A DNA stretch of 10,108 nucleotides. It comes from Bacteroidales bacterium. Lineage in GTDB: Bacteria; Bacteroidota; Bacteroidia; Bacteroidales; Bacteroidaceae. Below, one piece after another: positions 1 through 8,088 of this stretch. The stretch is taken from assembly GCA_004557285.1 (NCBI GenBank), contig SFEK01000069.1, positions 1 through 10,108 on the forward strand. Reading direction: 5' to 3'. The notes under the pieces were generated by a model. It saw nothing but the letters and a program-made list of their open reading frames with translations, was not told where the DNA came from and made no database searches. The translations under genes and the position numbers were made by a program. Every line of letters starts with the position of its first letter. Position 1 is the first letter of the stretch.

Positions 1-2418
1 CGTTTAGAGTATGCCCCCGATGGTCAGTTTACTGACAACATGTCGTTTATGGCGGTGGTTCGTAACTATGCCCCGGTCAACTATCAGCTGAAGCAGGGCT
101 CGTGGATTGAAATCACTACTCCGTTGATCAAGCTCCGCTACAAGAAGGGGTCGGGAGCATTTACTGATAAGAATCTTATCATCACCTCAGCCTCGAAGAA
201 AAAGGGCATTTTCCAGTTTACTTGGAAGCCCGGTATGAAGCAGCAATTCAACTTGAAGGGTACGTTCCGCACGCTTGACGGCTACGACGGCGACGTGCGC
301 ACCTTTGATACGCCTGAAGGGAAAAAAGGTGAACACATGGAGATAGAAGATGGTGTGATAGCCCGCGACGGATGGACGTTTATCGACGACTCGAAGAGTC
401 TGCTGTTTGATGGCGACCCTAAGTGGGAGTGGGTGACTGAACGCAAGAATAGCGATGGACAAGACTGGTACTTTATGGCTTACGGTACAGACTACAAGCG
501 GGCACTGAAGGATTATGCACGCTTTGCCGGAAAGATGCCCTTGCCGCCCCGCTATGCCTTTGGCTACTGGTGGTCGCGCTACTGGCTCTACTCCGACAAA
601 GAGGTGCGCAACCTGGCCAAAGATTTGCGCAACTATGGATTTCCCTTAGATGTGCTTGTCATTGATATGGACTGGCACTATACCGAAGAGGGGCGTGGGG
701 GATGGACCGGATGGACGTGGAACAAGGAACTCTTTCCCGACTACCGCCGCCTGCTTAAGGATTTGAACGATGACCACCTGAAGGTCACTCTCAATCTTCA
801 CCCTGCCGATGGCGTGGCCTACTATGAGGAAAAATATCCCGAGGTGGCCCGAGCCATGGGTGTGGACCCCTCTACGAAGAAGTGTATCGAATGGTTGGGT
901 AGTGACAAGAAGTTTATGACCACCATGTTTGATGTCATCCTCAATCCGATGATGAACGACGGCGTGGATTTCTGGTGGCTCGACTGGCAGCAGCACATCT
1001 ACGACCGCAAACTCACCACGTTGAAGAATACTTGGTGGACCAGTCGTTGCTTCTTCACCAACATGCAGCAATTCACCCAAAAGCGGCCGATGATTTATCA
1101 CCGATGGAGCGGATTGGGCAATCATCGATATCAGGTGGGCTTCTCAGGAGATGCCAGCATTTCGTGGGCTTCGCTTGACTTCCAGCCCTACTTCAACCAC
1201 ACCGCCTCAAACGTGCTCTATGGTTACTGGAGCCACGACCTGGGCGGGCATATGCATGGCATTGACCGTATCGACCCCGAGATGTACACCCGCTGGATGC
1301 AGTTCGGTGCTATGAGTCCCATCATGCGCACTCACTCTACCAAGAATGCCAATCTCAAGAAAGAGCCTTGGGCGTTCGACTACGACATTACCCTGACGCT
1401 TCGCAACACTGTACGCCAACGCTACACCATGGCCCCTTATATCTACACCATGGCCAGACGCGCCTACGATGATGCCATCGCACTCTGCCGTCCCATGTAT
1501 TATGATTATCCTACAGCTCAGGAGGCATACGACTTCCGCAATGAGTATATGTTTGGCGATCAGATGATTGTATCTCCTATCACGGCTCCCATGAAGGGGC
1601 AGTATTCCGTGCAGAAGACCTGGCTTCCCGATGGTGAGTGGTTTGAACTGGCCACGGGCTCAGTGCTCCAAGGTGGACAAACCGTAGAGCGTACTTATGC
1701 CATTGACGAATACCCCATTTTTGTTAAGGCGGGTTCGGTACTTCCGTTCTATACCGACAAAGTGCAGAATCTCCAGAACAATGACGAGGAGGTGATGGTG
1801 GCAGTCTTCCCCGGTGCCCAAGGGGGAAATTTCTCCATGTACGAGGACAATGGTGACGACCAGCATTATGCCACTGAGTATGCGACGACAGCGTTGACTA
1901 GTCGTATGAATGGCAATGAACTGACTGTAACCATCGGGGCTCGTAAAGGTAGCTACAAGGATATGCCGGCACAGCGCCGCTTCAGTGTGAAGGTCTATAA
2001 CCGCTTCCTGCCCACCTCCGTTACCGTTAATGGCAAGCCTGTTCAATGCAGTTATTGTGGAGAGGATTTTGCCGTGATGGTTGAGGTGCCTGAAACCGAC
2101 TGTGAAGTAGAGAAGGTGGTGAAGTTCACCTTTGCCGATGTGGCTGAGAGTCTGGATGGCATGAAGGGTCGTGCTCATCGGTTGGCCAAGGAGATGGAGG
2201 CCATGAAGTATCGCGATGCAGGTGTGGTGTTCCGCCAGCCCTTTGCTATCTTGGGCAGCGTGAGCGAGTCGCTCAACTATGCCAATTCGGCCGATCAGCC
2301 TGCGGTGGTGAGCCAATTTACAGCAAGCTATGAGCGTCTGCCTGAACTTCTCAAGGCACAGAAACTCAACGAAGAGCAGATCGCAGCCTTTCTCCAAGCT
2401 GTTGACTGGAAGGAGTGA
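1..2418 (+). CDS. Glycoside hydrolase family 31 protein (alpha-glucosidase-type), 5' end missing
   Basis: The reading frame is open to the left edge, so the true start lies outside the window. The ATG at 40 is internal: the codons before it (RLEYAPDGQFTDN) fit the conserved start of the GH31 N-terminal beta-sandwich. Counting from that ATG, the TIM barrel runs from about residue 165 to 480. The probable nucleophile is D315 in FWWLDWQQ and the probable acid/base is D371 in GFSGDASISW. Other family motifs are HDLGGH (399-404) and RTHS (430-433). A DUF5110-like beta domain with YEDNGDD follows at about 570-700, then about 90 charged, probably helical residues that I cannot assign. GH31 enzymes cleave or transfer alpha-linked sugars by a retaining mechanism. 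The acid/base segment differs from the usual WTGDN form, so the substrate is left open. A signal peptide cannot be judged because the N-terminus is missing. The stop is TGA at 2416-2418. Confidence 0.93.
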   Translation, partial: RLEYAPDGQFTDNMSFMAVVRNYAPVNYQLKQGSWIEITTPLIKLRYKKGSGAFTDKNLIITSASKKKGIFQFTWKPGMKQQFNLKGTFRTLDGYDGDVRTFDTPEGKKGEHMEIEDGVIARDGWTFIDDSKSLLFDGDPKWEWVTERKNSDGQDWYFMAYGTDYKRALKDYARFAGKMPLPPRYAFGYWWSRYWLYSDKEVRNLAKDLRNYGFPLDVLVIDMDWHYTEEGRGGWTGWTWNKELFPDYRRLLKDLNDDHLKVTLNLHPADGVAYYEEKYPEVARAMGVDPSTKKCIEWLGSDKKFMTTMFDVILNPMMNDGVDFWWLDWQQHIYDRKLTTLKNTWWTSRCFFTNMQQFTQKRPMIYHRWSGLGNHRYQVGFSGDASISWASLDFQPYFNHTASNVLYGYWSHDLGGHMHGIDRIDPEMYTRWMQFGAMSPIMRTHSTKNANLKKEPWAFDYDITLTLRNTVRQRYTMAPYIYTMARRAYDDAIALCRPMYYDYPTAQEAYDFRNEYMFGDQMIVSPITAPMKGQYSVQKTWLPDGEWFELATGSVLQGGQTVERTYAIDEYPIFVKAGSVLPFYTDKVQNLQNNDEEVMVAVFPGAQGGNFSMYEDNGDDQHYATEYATTALTSRMNGNELTVTIGARKGSYKDMPAQRRFSVKVYNRFLPTSVTVNGKPVQCSYCGEDFAVMVEVPETDCEVEKVVKFTFADVAESLDGMKGRAHRLAKEMEAMKYRDAGVVFRQPFAILGSVSESLNYANSADQPAVVSQFTASYERLPELLKAQKLNEEQIAAFLQAVDWKE

Positions 2419-2485
2419 ATCCTGTTTCAGAAACGATGAGAACCCTTTTTCAGATTCATTAGATATTCGGATGATCAGCAAGGAT

Positions 2486-2525
2486 ATTCAAGGAGGTACG
2501 GCAATTCCGCTGTATCCCCTTGAAT
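2486..2525 (+). other. Imperfect 14-bp inverted repeat (RNA hairpin) downstream of the GH31 gene
   Basis: Arms 2486-2499 and 2512-2525 (ATTCAAGGAGGTAC and GTATCCCCTTGAAT) pair with one A.C mismatch and one G.U wobble. A further CGG/CCG can form inside the loop. It lies 68 bases after the GH31 stop. There is no T-run after it, so it is not a standard intrinsic terminator. It may stabilise or process the 3' end of the transcript. Confidence 0.4.
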
Positions 2526-2764
2526 GTTTCTCCCGAGTTCCTCTGTTTGTGTCATTTTCAAAATAGACAAGGCCTTGCACATTGTATTTGCTTACAAGAC
2601 CGCGAAGTCAAAATCTCGATGCAAGTCTGAATGATTGGCAGAAACAGGAGGTAGCATCATGTTGATTTGTAGTAGCCTTGTTGCGAGCTAAGTAGCGGAT
2701 TCACGGCGTCAAGTCGTCATCATGGACTTGTTTTCCATCATCAACGGAATTTTTGCATCCAAAA

Positions 2765-2796
2765 TTTGGCAGTGTGGCGTAAAAGCGTTATTTTAG
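2765..2796 (+). promoter_or_regulatory. Probable Bacteroidota-type promoter of mutY
   Basis: TTTG at 2765-2768 is followed by a 20-base spacer and TATTTTAG at 2789-2796. This matches the Bacteroidota consensus TTTG, N19-21, TAnnTTTG at all but one defined base. Transcription would start at about 2803, giving mutY a leader of about 20 bases. The -33 element lies in a near-palindrome CCAAA-A-TTTGG (2759-2769). Confidence 0.5.
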
Positions 2797-2803
2797 CACA
2801 CTG
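2770..2803. repeat. Perfect 7-bp inverted repeat flanking the mutY -7 element
   Basis: CAGTGTG (2770-2776) and CACACTG (2797-2803) are exact reverse complements separated by 20 bases. The -7 box lies between them, and the right arm falls where transcription should start. This placement would suit an operator or a DNA-bending site. A 7-bp repeat can also arise by chance in AT-rich spacer. Confidence 0.35.
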
Positions 2804-2823
2804 AAAACCTGATTTCAAGAACA

Positions 2824-3858
2824 ATGAACAACGACGACAACCGTTTTACCACCACGTTGCTGCAGTGGTTTGAAGAGAATGCGCGGCCTTTGCCATGGAG
2901 AGGCATAGGCAATGCATACGCTGTGTGGCTGAGTGAGGTGATCCTGCAACAGACTCGTATAGAACAAGGAACCGACTATTGGTTTCGGTTTATGGAACGG
3001 TTTCCCACGGTAGAGCATTTGGCAGAAGCCACTGAAGACGAGGTGCTACGGTTGTGGCAGGGTTTGGGCTATTACAGCAGAGCCCGACATCTGCATGTGG
3101 CTGCCAAACAGGTGGTGCAGTTGGGTGGATTTCCAAAGACGGCCCGTGAAATAATGCGGCTCAAGGGCGTTGGTCCCTATACTGCCGCAGCCATAGCCTC
3201 TATGGCATTTGGTGAGGATGTGGCTGCTGTGGATGGCAATGTATATAGGGTGCTTGCCCGTCATTTTGGCATTGACACGCCCATCAACAGCAGTCAGGGA
3301 CAACACCTGTTTCACGATTTGGCCACGACATTGCTCCCCGCAGGCAAGGCAGGCGATTTCAATCAGGCATTGATGGATTTTGGTGCTATGGTATGCACGC
3401 CGCGTGCTCCACATTGCTTAGATTGTCCACTTGCCGGCAGCTGTATGGCTTTGGCCAACGGACAGCAAGGCATATTGCCGGTAAAGCTGAAGACCGTGAA
3501 GGTGAAGAACCTGCATTTTCGTTGTGTATATCTGAGGTGCAAGGGATATACGGCATGGCTCCGACGACCCGCAGGAGGTATCTGGCAAGGATTGTGGCAA
3601 CCCCTGCTCTTTGAGGATGATGCCCAATGGCAGGCATTATTGAGCAGCTTGCCAGATGGACTGATGCCCCAGTTGTTTCATGGTGGTGTGAAACATGTGC
3701 TGACCCATCGGGTGATTACAGCCGATTTCTATCTTCTTGACACCTCATCACGTATATCGTTGCCTGAAGGCTATCAGTGGATTGACGAGCAGGATTTGGA
3801 CAATCATGCCATGCCGCGGCTTTTTGAAATCATGGTAGGCGAGTGCCCTCGCCCTTGA
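2824..3858 (+). CDS. mutY: A/G-specific adenine DNA glycosylase MutY
   Basis: MutY removes adenine mispaired with 8-oxoguanine (or guanine), starting base-excision repair that prevents G:C to T:A mutations. The 344 residues match the usual length of about 350. The catalytic glutamate is E38 in LSEVILQQT. The helix-hairpin-helix is at 112-124 with GVGPYTAAA, and the catalytic aspartate is D137 in VDGNVYRV. The four cysteines of the [4Fe-4S] cluster are C191, C198, C201 and C207 (C-X6-C-X2-C-X5-C). The C-terminal NUDIX-like 8-oxoG recognition domain runs from about 225 to 340, with KHVLTHR (290-296) at the expected recognition loop. The start at 2824 fits the family N-terminus (LLQWFEENARPLPWR) and sits about 20 bases after the predicted transcription start. 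It is convergent with aroB across a 71-base spacer and has its own promoter, so it looks like a single-gene unit. Confidence 0.96.
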   Translation: MNNDDNRFTTTLLQWFEENARPLPWRGIGNAYAVWLSEVILQQTRIEQGTDYWFRFMERFPTVEHLAEATEDEVLRLWQGLGYYSRARHLHVAAKQVVQLGGFPKTAREIMRLKGVGPYTAAAIASMAFGEDVAAVDGNVYRVLARHFGIDTPINSSQGQHLFHDLATTLLPAGKAGDFNQALMDFGAMVCTPRAPHCLDCPLAGSCMALANGQQGILPVKLKTVKVKNLHFRCVYLRCKGYTAWLRRPAGGIWQGLWQPLLFEDDAQWQALLSSLPDGLMPQLFHGGVKHVLTHRVITADFYLLDTSSRISLPEGYQWIDEQDLDNHAMPRLFEIMVGECPRP

Positions 3859-3929
3859 CACCAAACATTAATGTCATTTGCTTTAATCCCATAGGCAATG
3901 ATGCTCTTGCTGTAGGGATGAGTATGAAG

Positions 3930-4979
3930 TCAGGTGTTGCTGTAGAAATCGAGAGCCTCCTTGATCTCTTCGTGTGTTGCTGTCTGGTTGATACGGATAT
4001 CTCCGATGTTGCCCAACAGGGTAAAGTTAATGTTTTCGCCCATATTCTTCTTGTCGTGCTTCATCAGGGCAATCAAAGCCTCGTAGTCTTTGCAGGTTAT
4101 GCCATAATTTCCATAGTTCTCACGGATATACCTCACAGTCTGTCGCATGATGTCTGTTGGAAACCCTGTCTTGATGCAACTCAGATACAATTCGCAGATT
4201 AATCCATAAGCCACCGCATGTCCGTGTAGCAACAATTCACCACGTTTCATGGCCAACGATTCGATGGCATGACCTATGGTATGTCCCAGATTGAGTGCTT
4301 TACGCAAGCCTTTCTCATGTGGGTCTTCTTCCACTATCCGCTCTTTCACACTGATGCTTTCTGCCACCAACAGCTGTAGTTGTTCGTAATCTGGAGATAG
4401 GATGTTGAAATTCAACAACTTCGACCAGACATCTATACTGCTTATCAAACCATGCTTCAGCATTTCTGCATATCCTGAAAGCATGTTGCTACTGTCGAGT
4501 GTGCGAAGAAACGAAGTGTCAATAATCACGGCATCGGCTTCGTTGAAAACACCAATCTCGTTTTTCAGACCATTGAAATTGATACCCGTCTTTCCTCCAA
4601 CCGATGCATCGACCATAGCCAACAGGGTGGTGGGGATGTTGATGAAATGCACACCTCTCTTGAAGGTGGAAGCAGCAAATCCACCAAGGTCGGTCACCAT
4701 GCCGCCACCCAGATTGATGATGCACGAGTGCCGTGTGGCTCCCATATAGCCCAAAGCCTTCCAGATGCCGCAAACACTGTCAAGGTTCTTGTTGGCATCA
4801 GTTGGTCTGATGCTGATGGGGATAGCCTGTTCAAGTCCCTTGGTGCCGCGTATCAGTGGCAGGCAATGCAGAGTGGTGTTTTCATCGGCAATGATGAATG
4901 TCTTGTCGTGCTTACACTGTGCCAAAGCTGTGGCCAGTTGTTGCTGCAGATGGTTGGAGATGATAATACGCTGTTTCAT
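3930..4979 (-). CDS. aroB: 3-dehydroquinate synthase
   Basis: AroB converts DAHP to 3-dehydroquinate, the second step of the shikimate pathway, using NAD+ and a divalent metal in the cytoplasm. The 349 residues are close to the usual 350-365. The NAD-binding region has GGGMVTDLGGF (91-101) and IPTTLLAMVDASVGGKTG (115-132), both very typical. The likely metal ligands are E172 (AEMLKHG), H233 (LGHTIGHAIE) and H252 (LLHGHAV). Many AroB proteins have HGEAV at the last site; this one has HGHAV, keeping the ligand histidine while changing the neighbouring residue. The ATG at 4979 follows an A-rich leader and lies about 20 bases after an exact -7 element. No other shikimate gene is adjacent. The gene is convergent with mutY and divergent from the outer-membrane receptor. 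Confidence 0.96.
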   Translation of the reverse strand: MKQRIIISNHLQQQLATALAQCKHDKTFIIADENTTLHCLPLIRGTKGLEQAIPISIRPTDANKNLDSVCGIWKALGYMGATRHSCIINLGGGMVTDLGGFAASTFKRGVHFINIPTTLLAMVDASVGGKTGINFNGLKNEIGVFNEADAVIIDTSFLRTLDSSNMLSGYAEMLKHGLISSIDVWSKLLNFNILSPDYEQLQLLVAESISVKERIVEEDPHEKGLRKALNLGHTIGHAIESLAMKRGELLLHGHAVAYGLICELYLSCIKTGFPTDIMRQTVRYIRENYGNYGITCKDYEALIALMKHDKKNMGENINFTLLGNIGDIRINQTATHEEIKEALDFYSNT

Positions 4980-5001
4980 TTTCTTTTTGTCGTTATCATT
5001 G

Positions 5002-5033
5002 CAAAAGTAGTCTTTTTTTATCGTTAATGGAAA
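5002..5033 (-). promoter_or_regulatory. Probable promoter of aroB
   Basis: Read on the minus strand, TTTC (5033-5030) is followed by a 20-base spacer and TACTTTTG (5009-5002). The -7 element is an exact TAnnTTTG match and the -33 element matches three of four bases. Transcription would start at about 4995, leaving a short leader of roughly 15-20 bases before the aroB ATG. Confidence 0.6.
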
Positions 5034-5045
5034 TGTTTTTTGATT

Positions 5046-5077
5046 TTTTTCCTAAATTCTCATTAAACCTCGCTTTG
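5046..5077 (+). promoter_or_regulatory. Possible promoter of the outer-membrane receptor gene
   Basis: TTTT (5046-5049), 20 bases, then TCGCTTTG (5070-5077) matches TTTG and TAnnTTTG with one mismatch in each element. It would start transcription at about 5084, placing the ATG at 5140 behind a 55-base A-rich leader. The spacing is right but the match is weaker than for aroB. Confidence 0.33.
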
Positions 5078-5139
5078 TTTCTACCGTCATAAATATGTTG
5101 TTTTCAATCAATAAACCCCAAAAAACAAACCAAAGAAAT

Positions 5140-8088
5140 ATGAGAAAGCTATTGTTATCCACGCTATGTGTTTTTGTGTCGATGGTTGCTGCCATCGCTC
5201 AAAATACAGTCAGCATTTCAGGATTGATTACCGACCGCGACACCAAGGAGGCTGTCATGATGGTCACTGTGCAGGTGCTCAACAGCGACAGTACGTTCAT
5301 CAAAGGTGTGCTGAGCGACGAGCATGGAAAGTTCTCTGTAGATGTGCCCCAAAACCATGACTATATCCTTAGGCTTACCAGTGTGGGCTACACCACATTG
5401 ACCAAAAATGTGAAGGTGGGCAGCGAAACCGTCAATCTGGGAACAGTGGTGCTTGGCGCCGATGCCATTATGCTGAAAGAAGCCACTGTGGTGGGGCAGG
5501 CGGTGAAGGTGACCGTCAAGGAAGATACCTTTGTATATAACGCCGCTGCCTACAGAACGCCCGAAGGCTCGGTGGTGGAAGAACTTGTGAAACGTCTTCC
5601 CGGTGCCAAAGTGGATGATGAAGGCAATATTACGGTCAACGGCAAGGAAGTAAAGAAAATACTAGTTGACGGCAAGGAGTTTATGACTGGAGACACCAAG
5701 ACCGCCCTGAAGAATCTCCCCACCTCAATCATTGACAAAATCAAGGCATACGAGGAGAAAAGCGACTTGGCCAAGGTGACGGGCATTGACGATGGCGCGG
5801 AACAGACCGTGCTCGACTTTGGCATCAAGAAGGGCATGAACAAGGGCTTTCTGTCAAATAGTGATTTTGCCATAGGTACCCACCAGCGATATGCAGAGCG
5901 ACTGATGGCCGGACTATTCCAAGACCAGACCAAGGTTTTCGTGATGGGCAATGCCAACAACACCAATGACAAGGGATTTCCCGGTGGTGGTGGCGGTGGC
6001 AACTTTGGCGGTGGGCGGCAAGGCCTAAATGCCAACAAGATGCTGGGCGTGAACTTCAATCATGAGCCAAGTGACAAACTGAAGCTTAACGGTAGTGTGA
6101 GGTGGAACCATTCTGATGGTGACACCCGTACAGAGCAGTCGGCAGAGAATTTTGTCAGCAACACAGGATCGTTTTCCAACAGTCTTAACCAACAATACTC
6201 GCGCAGCGATGGTTGGAACGCCCGTATGAGACTGGAGTGGAAGCCCGACTCGATGACAAACATCCTTTTCCGTCCGCAGTTCTCCTATACCAAGAGCGAC
6301 GGTCGTTCTGCCGGCATGAGTGCCACTTACAAGGAAGACCCTTATAAGTATGTGACTGACCCTTTGGCAACAGCGTCGTTTGAACAACTTGACGAACGTG
6401 GATTGATGGTCAACACTCGCAACAATACCAGCATTACCTATGTTGAAAACAAGATGGTCAGCGGTATGCTGCAATACAACCGCAAACTGAGCACCACAGG
6501 GCGTAACTTCACCTTGCGGGGAGACATCAGTTATACAGACAAGGAAAGCCAAAACCTGAGCACGTCGGATGTACATTTGTATCAGACCAATGACATATAC
6601 CAGACCAACAGGTATTACACCGCTCCCGTCAAGACCTTCAAATACAGTCTGCAAGCTACTTACAGCGAACCAATCTTCAAGGCCACTTTCCTGCAGACAA
6701 GCTATAAGTTTACCTATCAAAACAACAAGACCGACCGCACCACCTACGACTTCAGCAACATGGGAGAGGGATATTTTGGCGCACTATCAGGGGCATACCG
6801 CTCTTGGAATGATTATTTTGCCATGCTGCCCCTGCCGTTGTCTGAATACATCGACACCGACCTTACCCGTTCGTCTTCTTACACCAATTACATCCACGAC
6901 ATTCAGTTGATGTTGCGCGTGATACGCAGCAAATATACCATGAATGTGGGCGTGATGGTACAACCACAGCAGACGCATTTCAAGCAGAGCTACCAGAATA
7001 TTGATACCATCAGGAACGTTGTGAACGTGTCGCCGACCCTCGATTTCAGATACCGCTTCTCAAAAGTGAGCAATCTGCGCATCAACTATCGTGGCAGCAC
7101 CTCTCAGCCGAGCATGACCGACCTGCTTGATATCCGTGACGACAGCGATCCGCTCAATGTTACTACAGGTAATCCAGGCTTGAAACCATCGTTCACCAAC
7201 AGTTTCAGATTGTATTACAATACCTATCTGGAAAAGCACCAGCAGTCTATCATGACAAGTATCAATTACAGCAACACCCGCAACAGCATCAGCAACAAGG
7301 TGACGTATATTGAGGAAACCGGTGGCCGCATCACACGCCCGGAGAACATCAACGGCAACTGGGACTTTTCGGGTACACTGATGTTCAACACGGCCATCGA
7401 CTCAACAGGATATTGGAGCGTCAGCACGTTTACCAATGGGCGATATAACAATTATGTGGGTTTCCTCTCTACTGGCGACGAGAACTTGTCGTCGGTAAAG
7501 AATACCACACGCACTACTGAGATTGGTGAACAACTGAGTCTGAATTTCCGCAATAGCTGGTTGGAAGTGGTGACCGATGGATCGCTGACTTATACCCATA
7601 CACGCAACCTGCTGCAGGCACAGAACAATATGAACACCTGGCAGTTTGCCTATGGTGCATCGCTGAATGTCTATCTGCCATGGGGCAGCAGTATTTCTAC
7701 GGATATGCACAACAATTGCCGCAGGGGGTATAATGACAGTTCGATGAACACCAACGAACTGATATGGAATGCCCAGATAAGCCATTCGTTCCTCAAGGGC
7801 AAGGCTCTGACCATGTCGTTGCAATTCTATGATATATTGAAGAAACAGAGCAATTTCAGTCGTACCATCAATGCCATACAGCGCAGCGACACCAAATACA
7901 ACAGCGTGAATAGTTATGCCATGCTGCATGTAGTCTATCGTCTCAATCTGTTTGGTGGCAAGCAGCCGCAGCGTGACAACAATCGTGGCGAGCGTACCGA
8001 TTTCAATCGTCCTGAACCAGGGCAGAGAATGCCTCAAGGGGGCACAAGAGGCGGATTTGGCGATATGCCCCCTCGTAGAGCTTTTTAA
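5140..8088 (+). CDS. Outer-membrane beta-barrel receptor, TonB-dependent-receptor-like (OMP_b-brl_3 type)
   Basis: This 982-residue protein probably sits in the outer membrane. I chose the ATG at 5140 over the in-frame ATG at 5095 because 5140 begins directly with a signal peptide (MRKLLLSTLCVFVSMVAAIA, cut before QNTVS) and follows an A-rich Bacteroidota-style leader. A carboxypeptidase-regulatory-like beta-sandwich covers about 22-115, with ISGLITDRDTKEAV and LTSVGY. A plug-type region covers about 115-235 and includes VEELVKRLPG and KILVDGKEF. The barrel fills about 240-938, rich in alternating aromatic strands. Oddities are a six-glycine run at 282-287, near the start of the barrel, and a 44-residue Gly/Arg/Pro-rich tail after what looks like the last strand (YRLNLF). 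No SusD-like gene follows, so it is not a SusC/SusD pair. The ligand is unknown. Confidence 0.9.
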   Translation: MRKLLLSTLCVFVSMVAAIAQNTVSISGLITDRDTKEAVMMVTVQVLNSDSTFIKGVLSDEHGKFSVDVPQNHDYILRLTSVGYTTLTKNVKVGSETVNLGTVVLGADAIMLKEATVVGQAVKVTVKEDTFVYNAAAYRTPEGSVVEELVKRLPGAKVDDEGNITVNGKEVKKILVDGKEFMTGDTKTALKNLPTSIIDKIKAYEEKSDLAKVTGIDDGAEQTVLDFGIKKGMNKGFLSNSDFAIGTHQRYAERLMAGLFQDQTKVFVMGNANNTNDKGFPGGGGGGNFGGGRQGLNANKMLGVNFNHEPSDKLKLNGSVRWNHSDGDTRTEQSAENFVSNTGSFSNSLNQQYSRSDGWNARMRLEWKPDSMTNILFRPQFSYTKSDGRSAGMSATYKEDPYKYVTDPLATASFEQLDERGLMVNTRNNTSITYVENKMVSGMLQYNRKLSTTGRNFTLRGDISYTDKESQNLSTSDVHLYQTNDIYQTNRYYTAPVKTFKYSLQATYSEPIFKATFLQTSYKFTYQNNKTDRTTYDFSNMGEGYFGALSGAYRSWNDYFAMLPLPLSEYIDTDLTRSSSYTNYIHDIQLMLRVIRSKYTMNVGVMVQPQQTHFKQSYQNIDTIRNVVNVSPTLDFRYRFSKVSNLRINYRGSTSQPSMTDLLDIRDDSDPLNVTTGNPGLKPSFTNSFRLYYNTYLEKHQQSIMTSINYSNTRNSISNKVTYIEETGGRITRPENINGNWDFSGTLMFNTAIDSTGYWSVSTFTNGRYNNYVGFLSTGDENLSSVKNTTRTTEIGEQLSLNFRNSWLEVVTDGSLTYTHTRNLLQAQNNMNTWQFAYGASLNVYLPWGSSISTDMHNNCRRGYNDSSMNTNELIWNAQISHSFLKGKALTMSLQFYDILKKQSNFSRTINAIQRSDTKYNSVNSYAMLHVVYRLNLFGGKQPQRDNNRGERTDFNRPEPGQRMPQGGTRGGFGDMPPRRAF
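5983..6018 (+). repeat. GGN codon run encoding a glycine-rich loop
   Basis: Six GGT/GGC codons at 5983-6000 are followed by Asn-Phe, three more Gly codons and Arg at 6007-6018. The run codes for GGGGGGNFGGGR within the receptor. It is a short triplet repeat, so it could vary in length by slippage. The glycines probably form a flexible loop between early barrel strands. Confidence 0.6.

Larger units (their letters stand above)
2419..2823. other. 405-base intergenic region between the GH31 gene and mutY
   Basis: I see no convincing gene, tRNA or mobile element here. It holds a long imperfect hairpin (2486-2525), a 10-bp palindrome CAAGGCCTTG (2568-2577), a weak terminator-like stem CAAGTC/GACTTG followed by TTTT (2710-2734), and a promoter with an inverted repeat just before mutY (2765-2803). 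A 31-codon open frame from the ATG at 2471 spans the first hairpin, but nothing supports its translation. Confidence 0.6.

Noticed and set aside
1660..2481. 273-codon open frame on the minus strand opposite the GH31 C-terminal half
   Set aside because: It lies antisense to a well-supported gene, has no recognisable domain, is rich in His, Leu and Ile as expected from reverse reading, and has no promoter or leader.
2330..2566. 78-codon plus-strand open frame running from the GH31 gene into the gap, including a 31-codon frame from ATG 2471
   Set aside because: It is out of frame with the GH31 gene, the composition is not gene-like, and the gap portion is better explained by the hairpin at 2486-2525.
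3856..3917. Bidirectional terminator between mutY and aroB
   Set aside because: The possible stems (TGACA/TGTCA, and CCC..GCAA/TTGC..GGG at 3888-3917) are short or interrupted and lack T-runs on either strand.
5095..5139. ATG at 5095 as the receptor start
   Set aside because: It adds 15 polar residues before the signal peptide and lies about 11 bases from the predicted transcription start; ATG 5140 has the A-rich leader and direct signal peptide.
6025..8037. Long minus-strand open frames (231 and 211 codons) inside the receptor gene
   Set aside because: The plus-strand frame has a signal peptide and family domains throughout. The antisense frames show no domain and reflect codon bias of the real gene.
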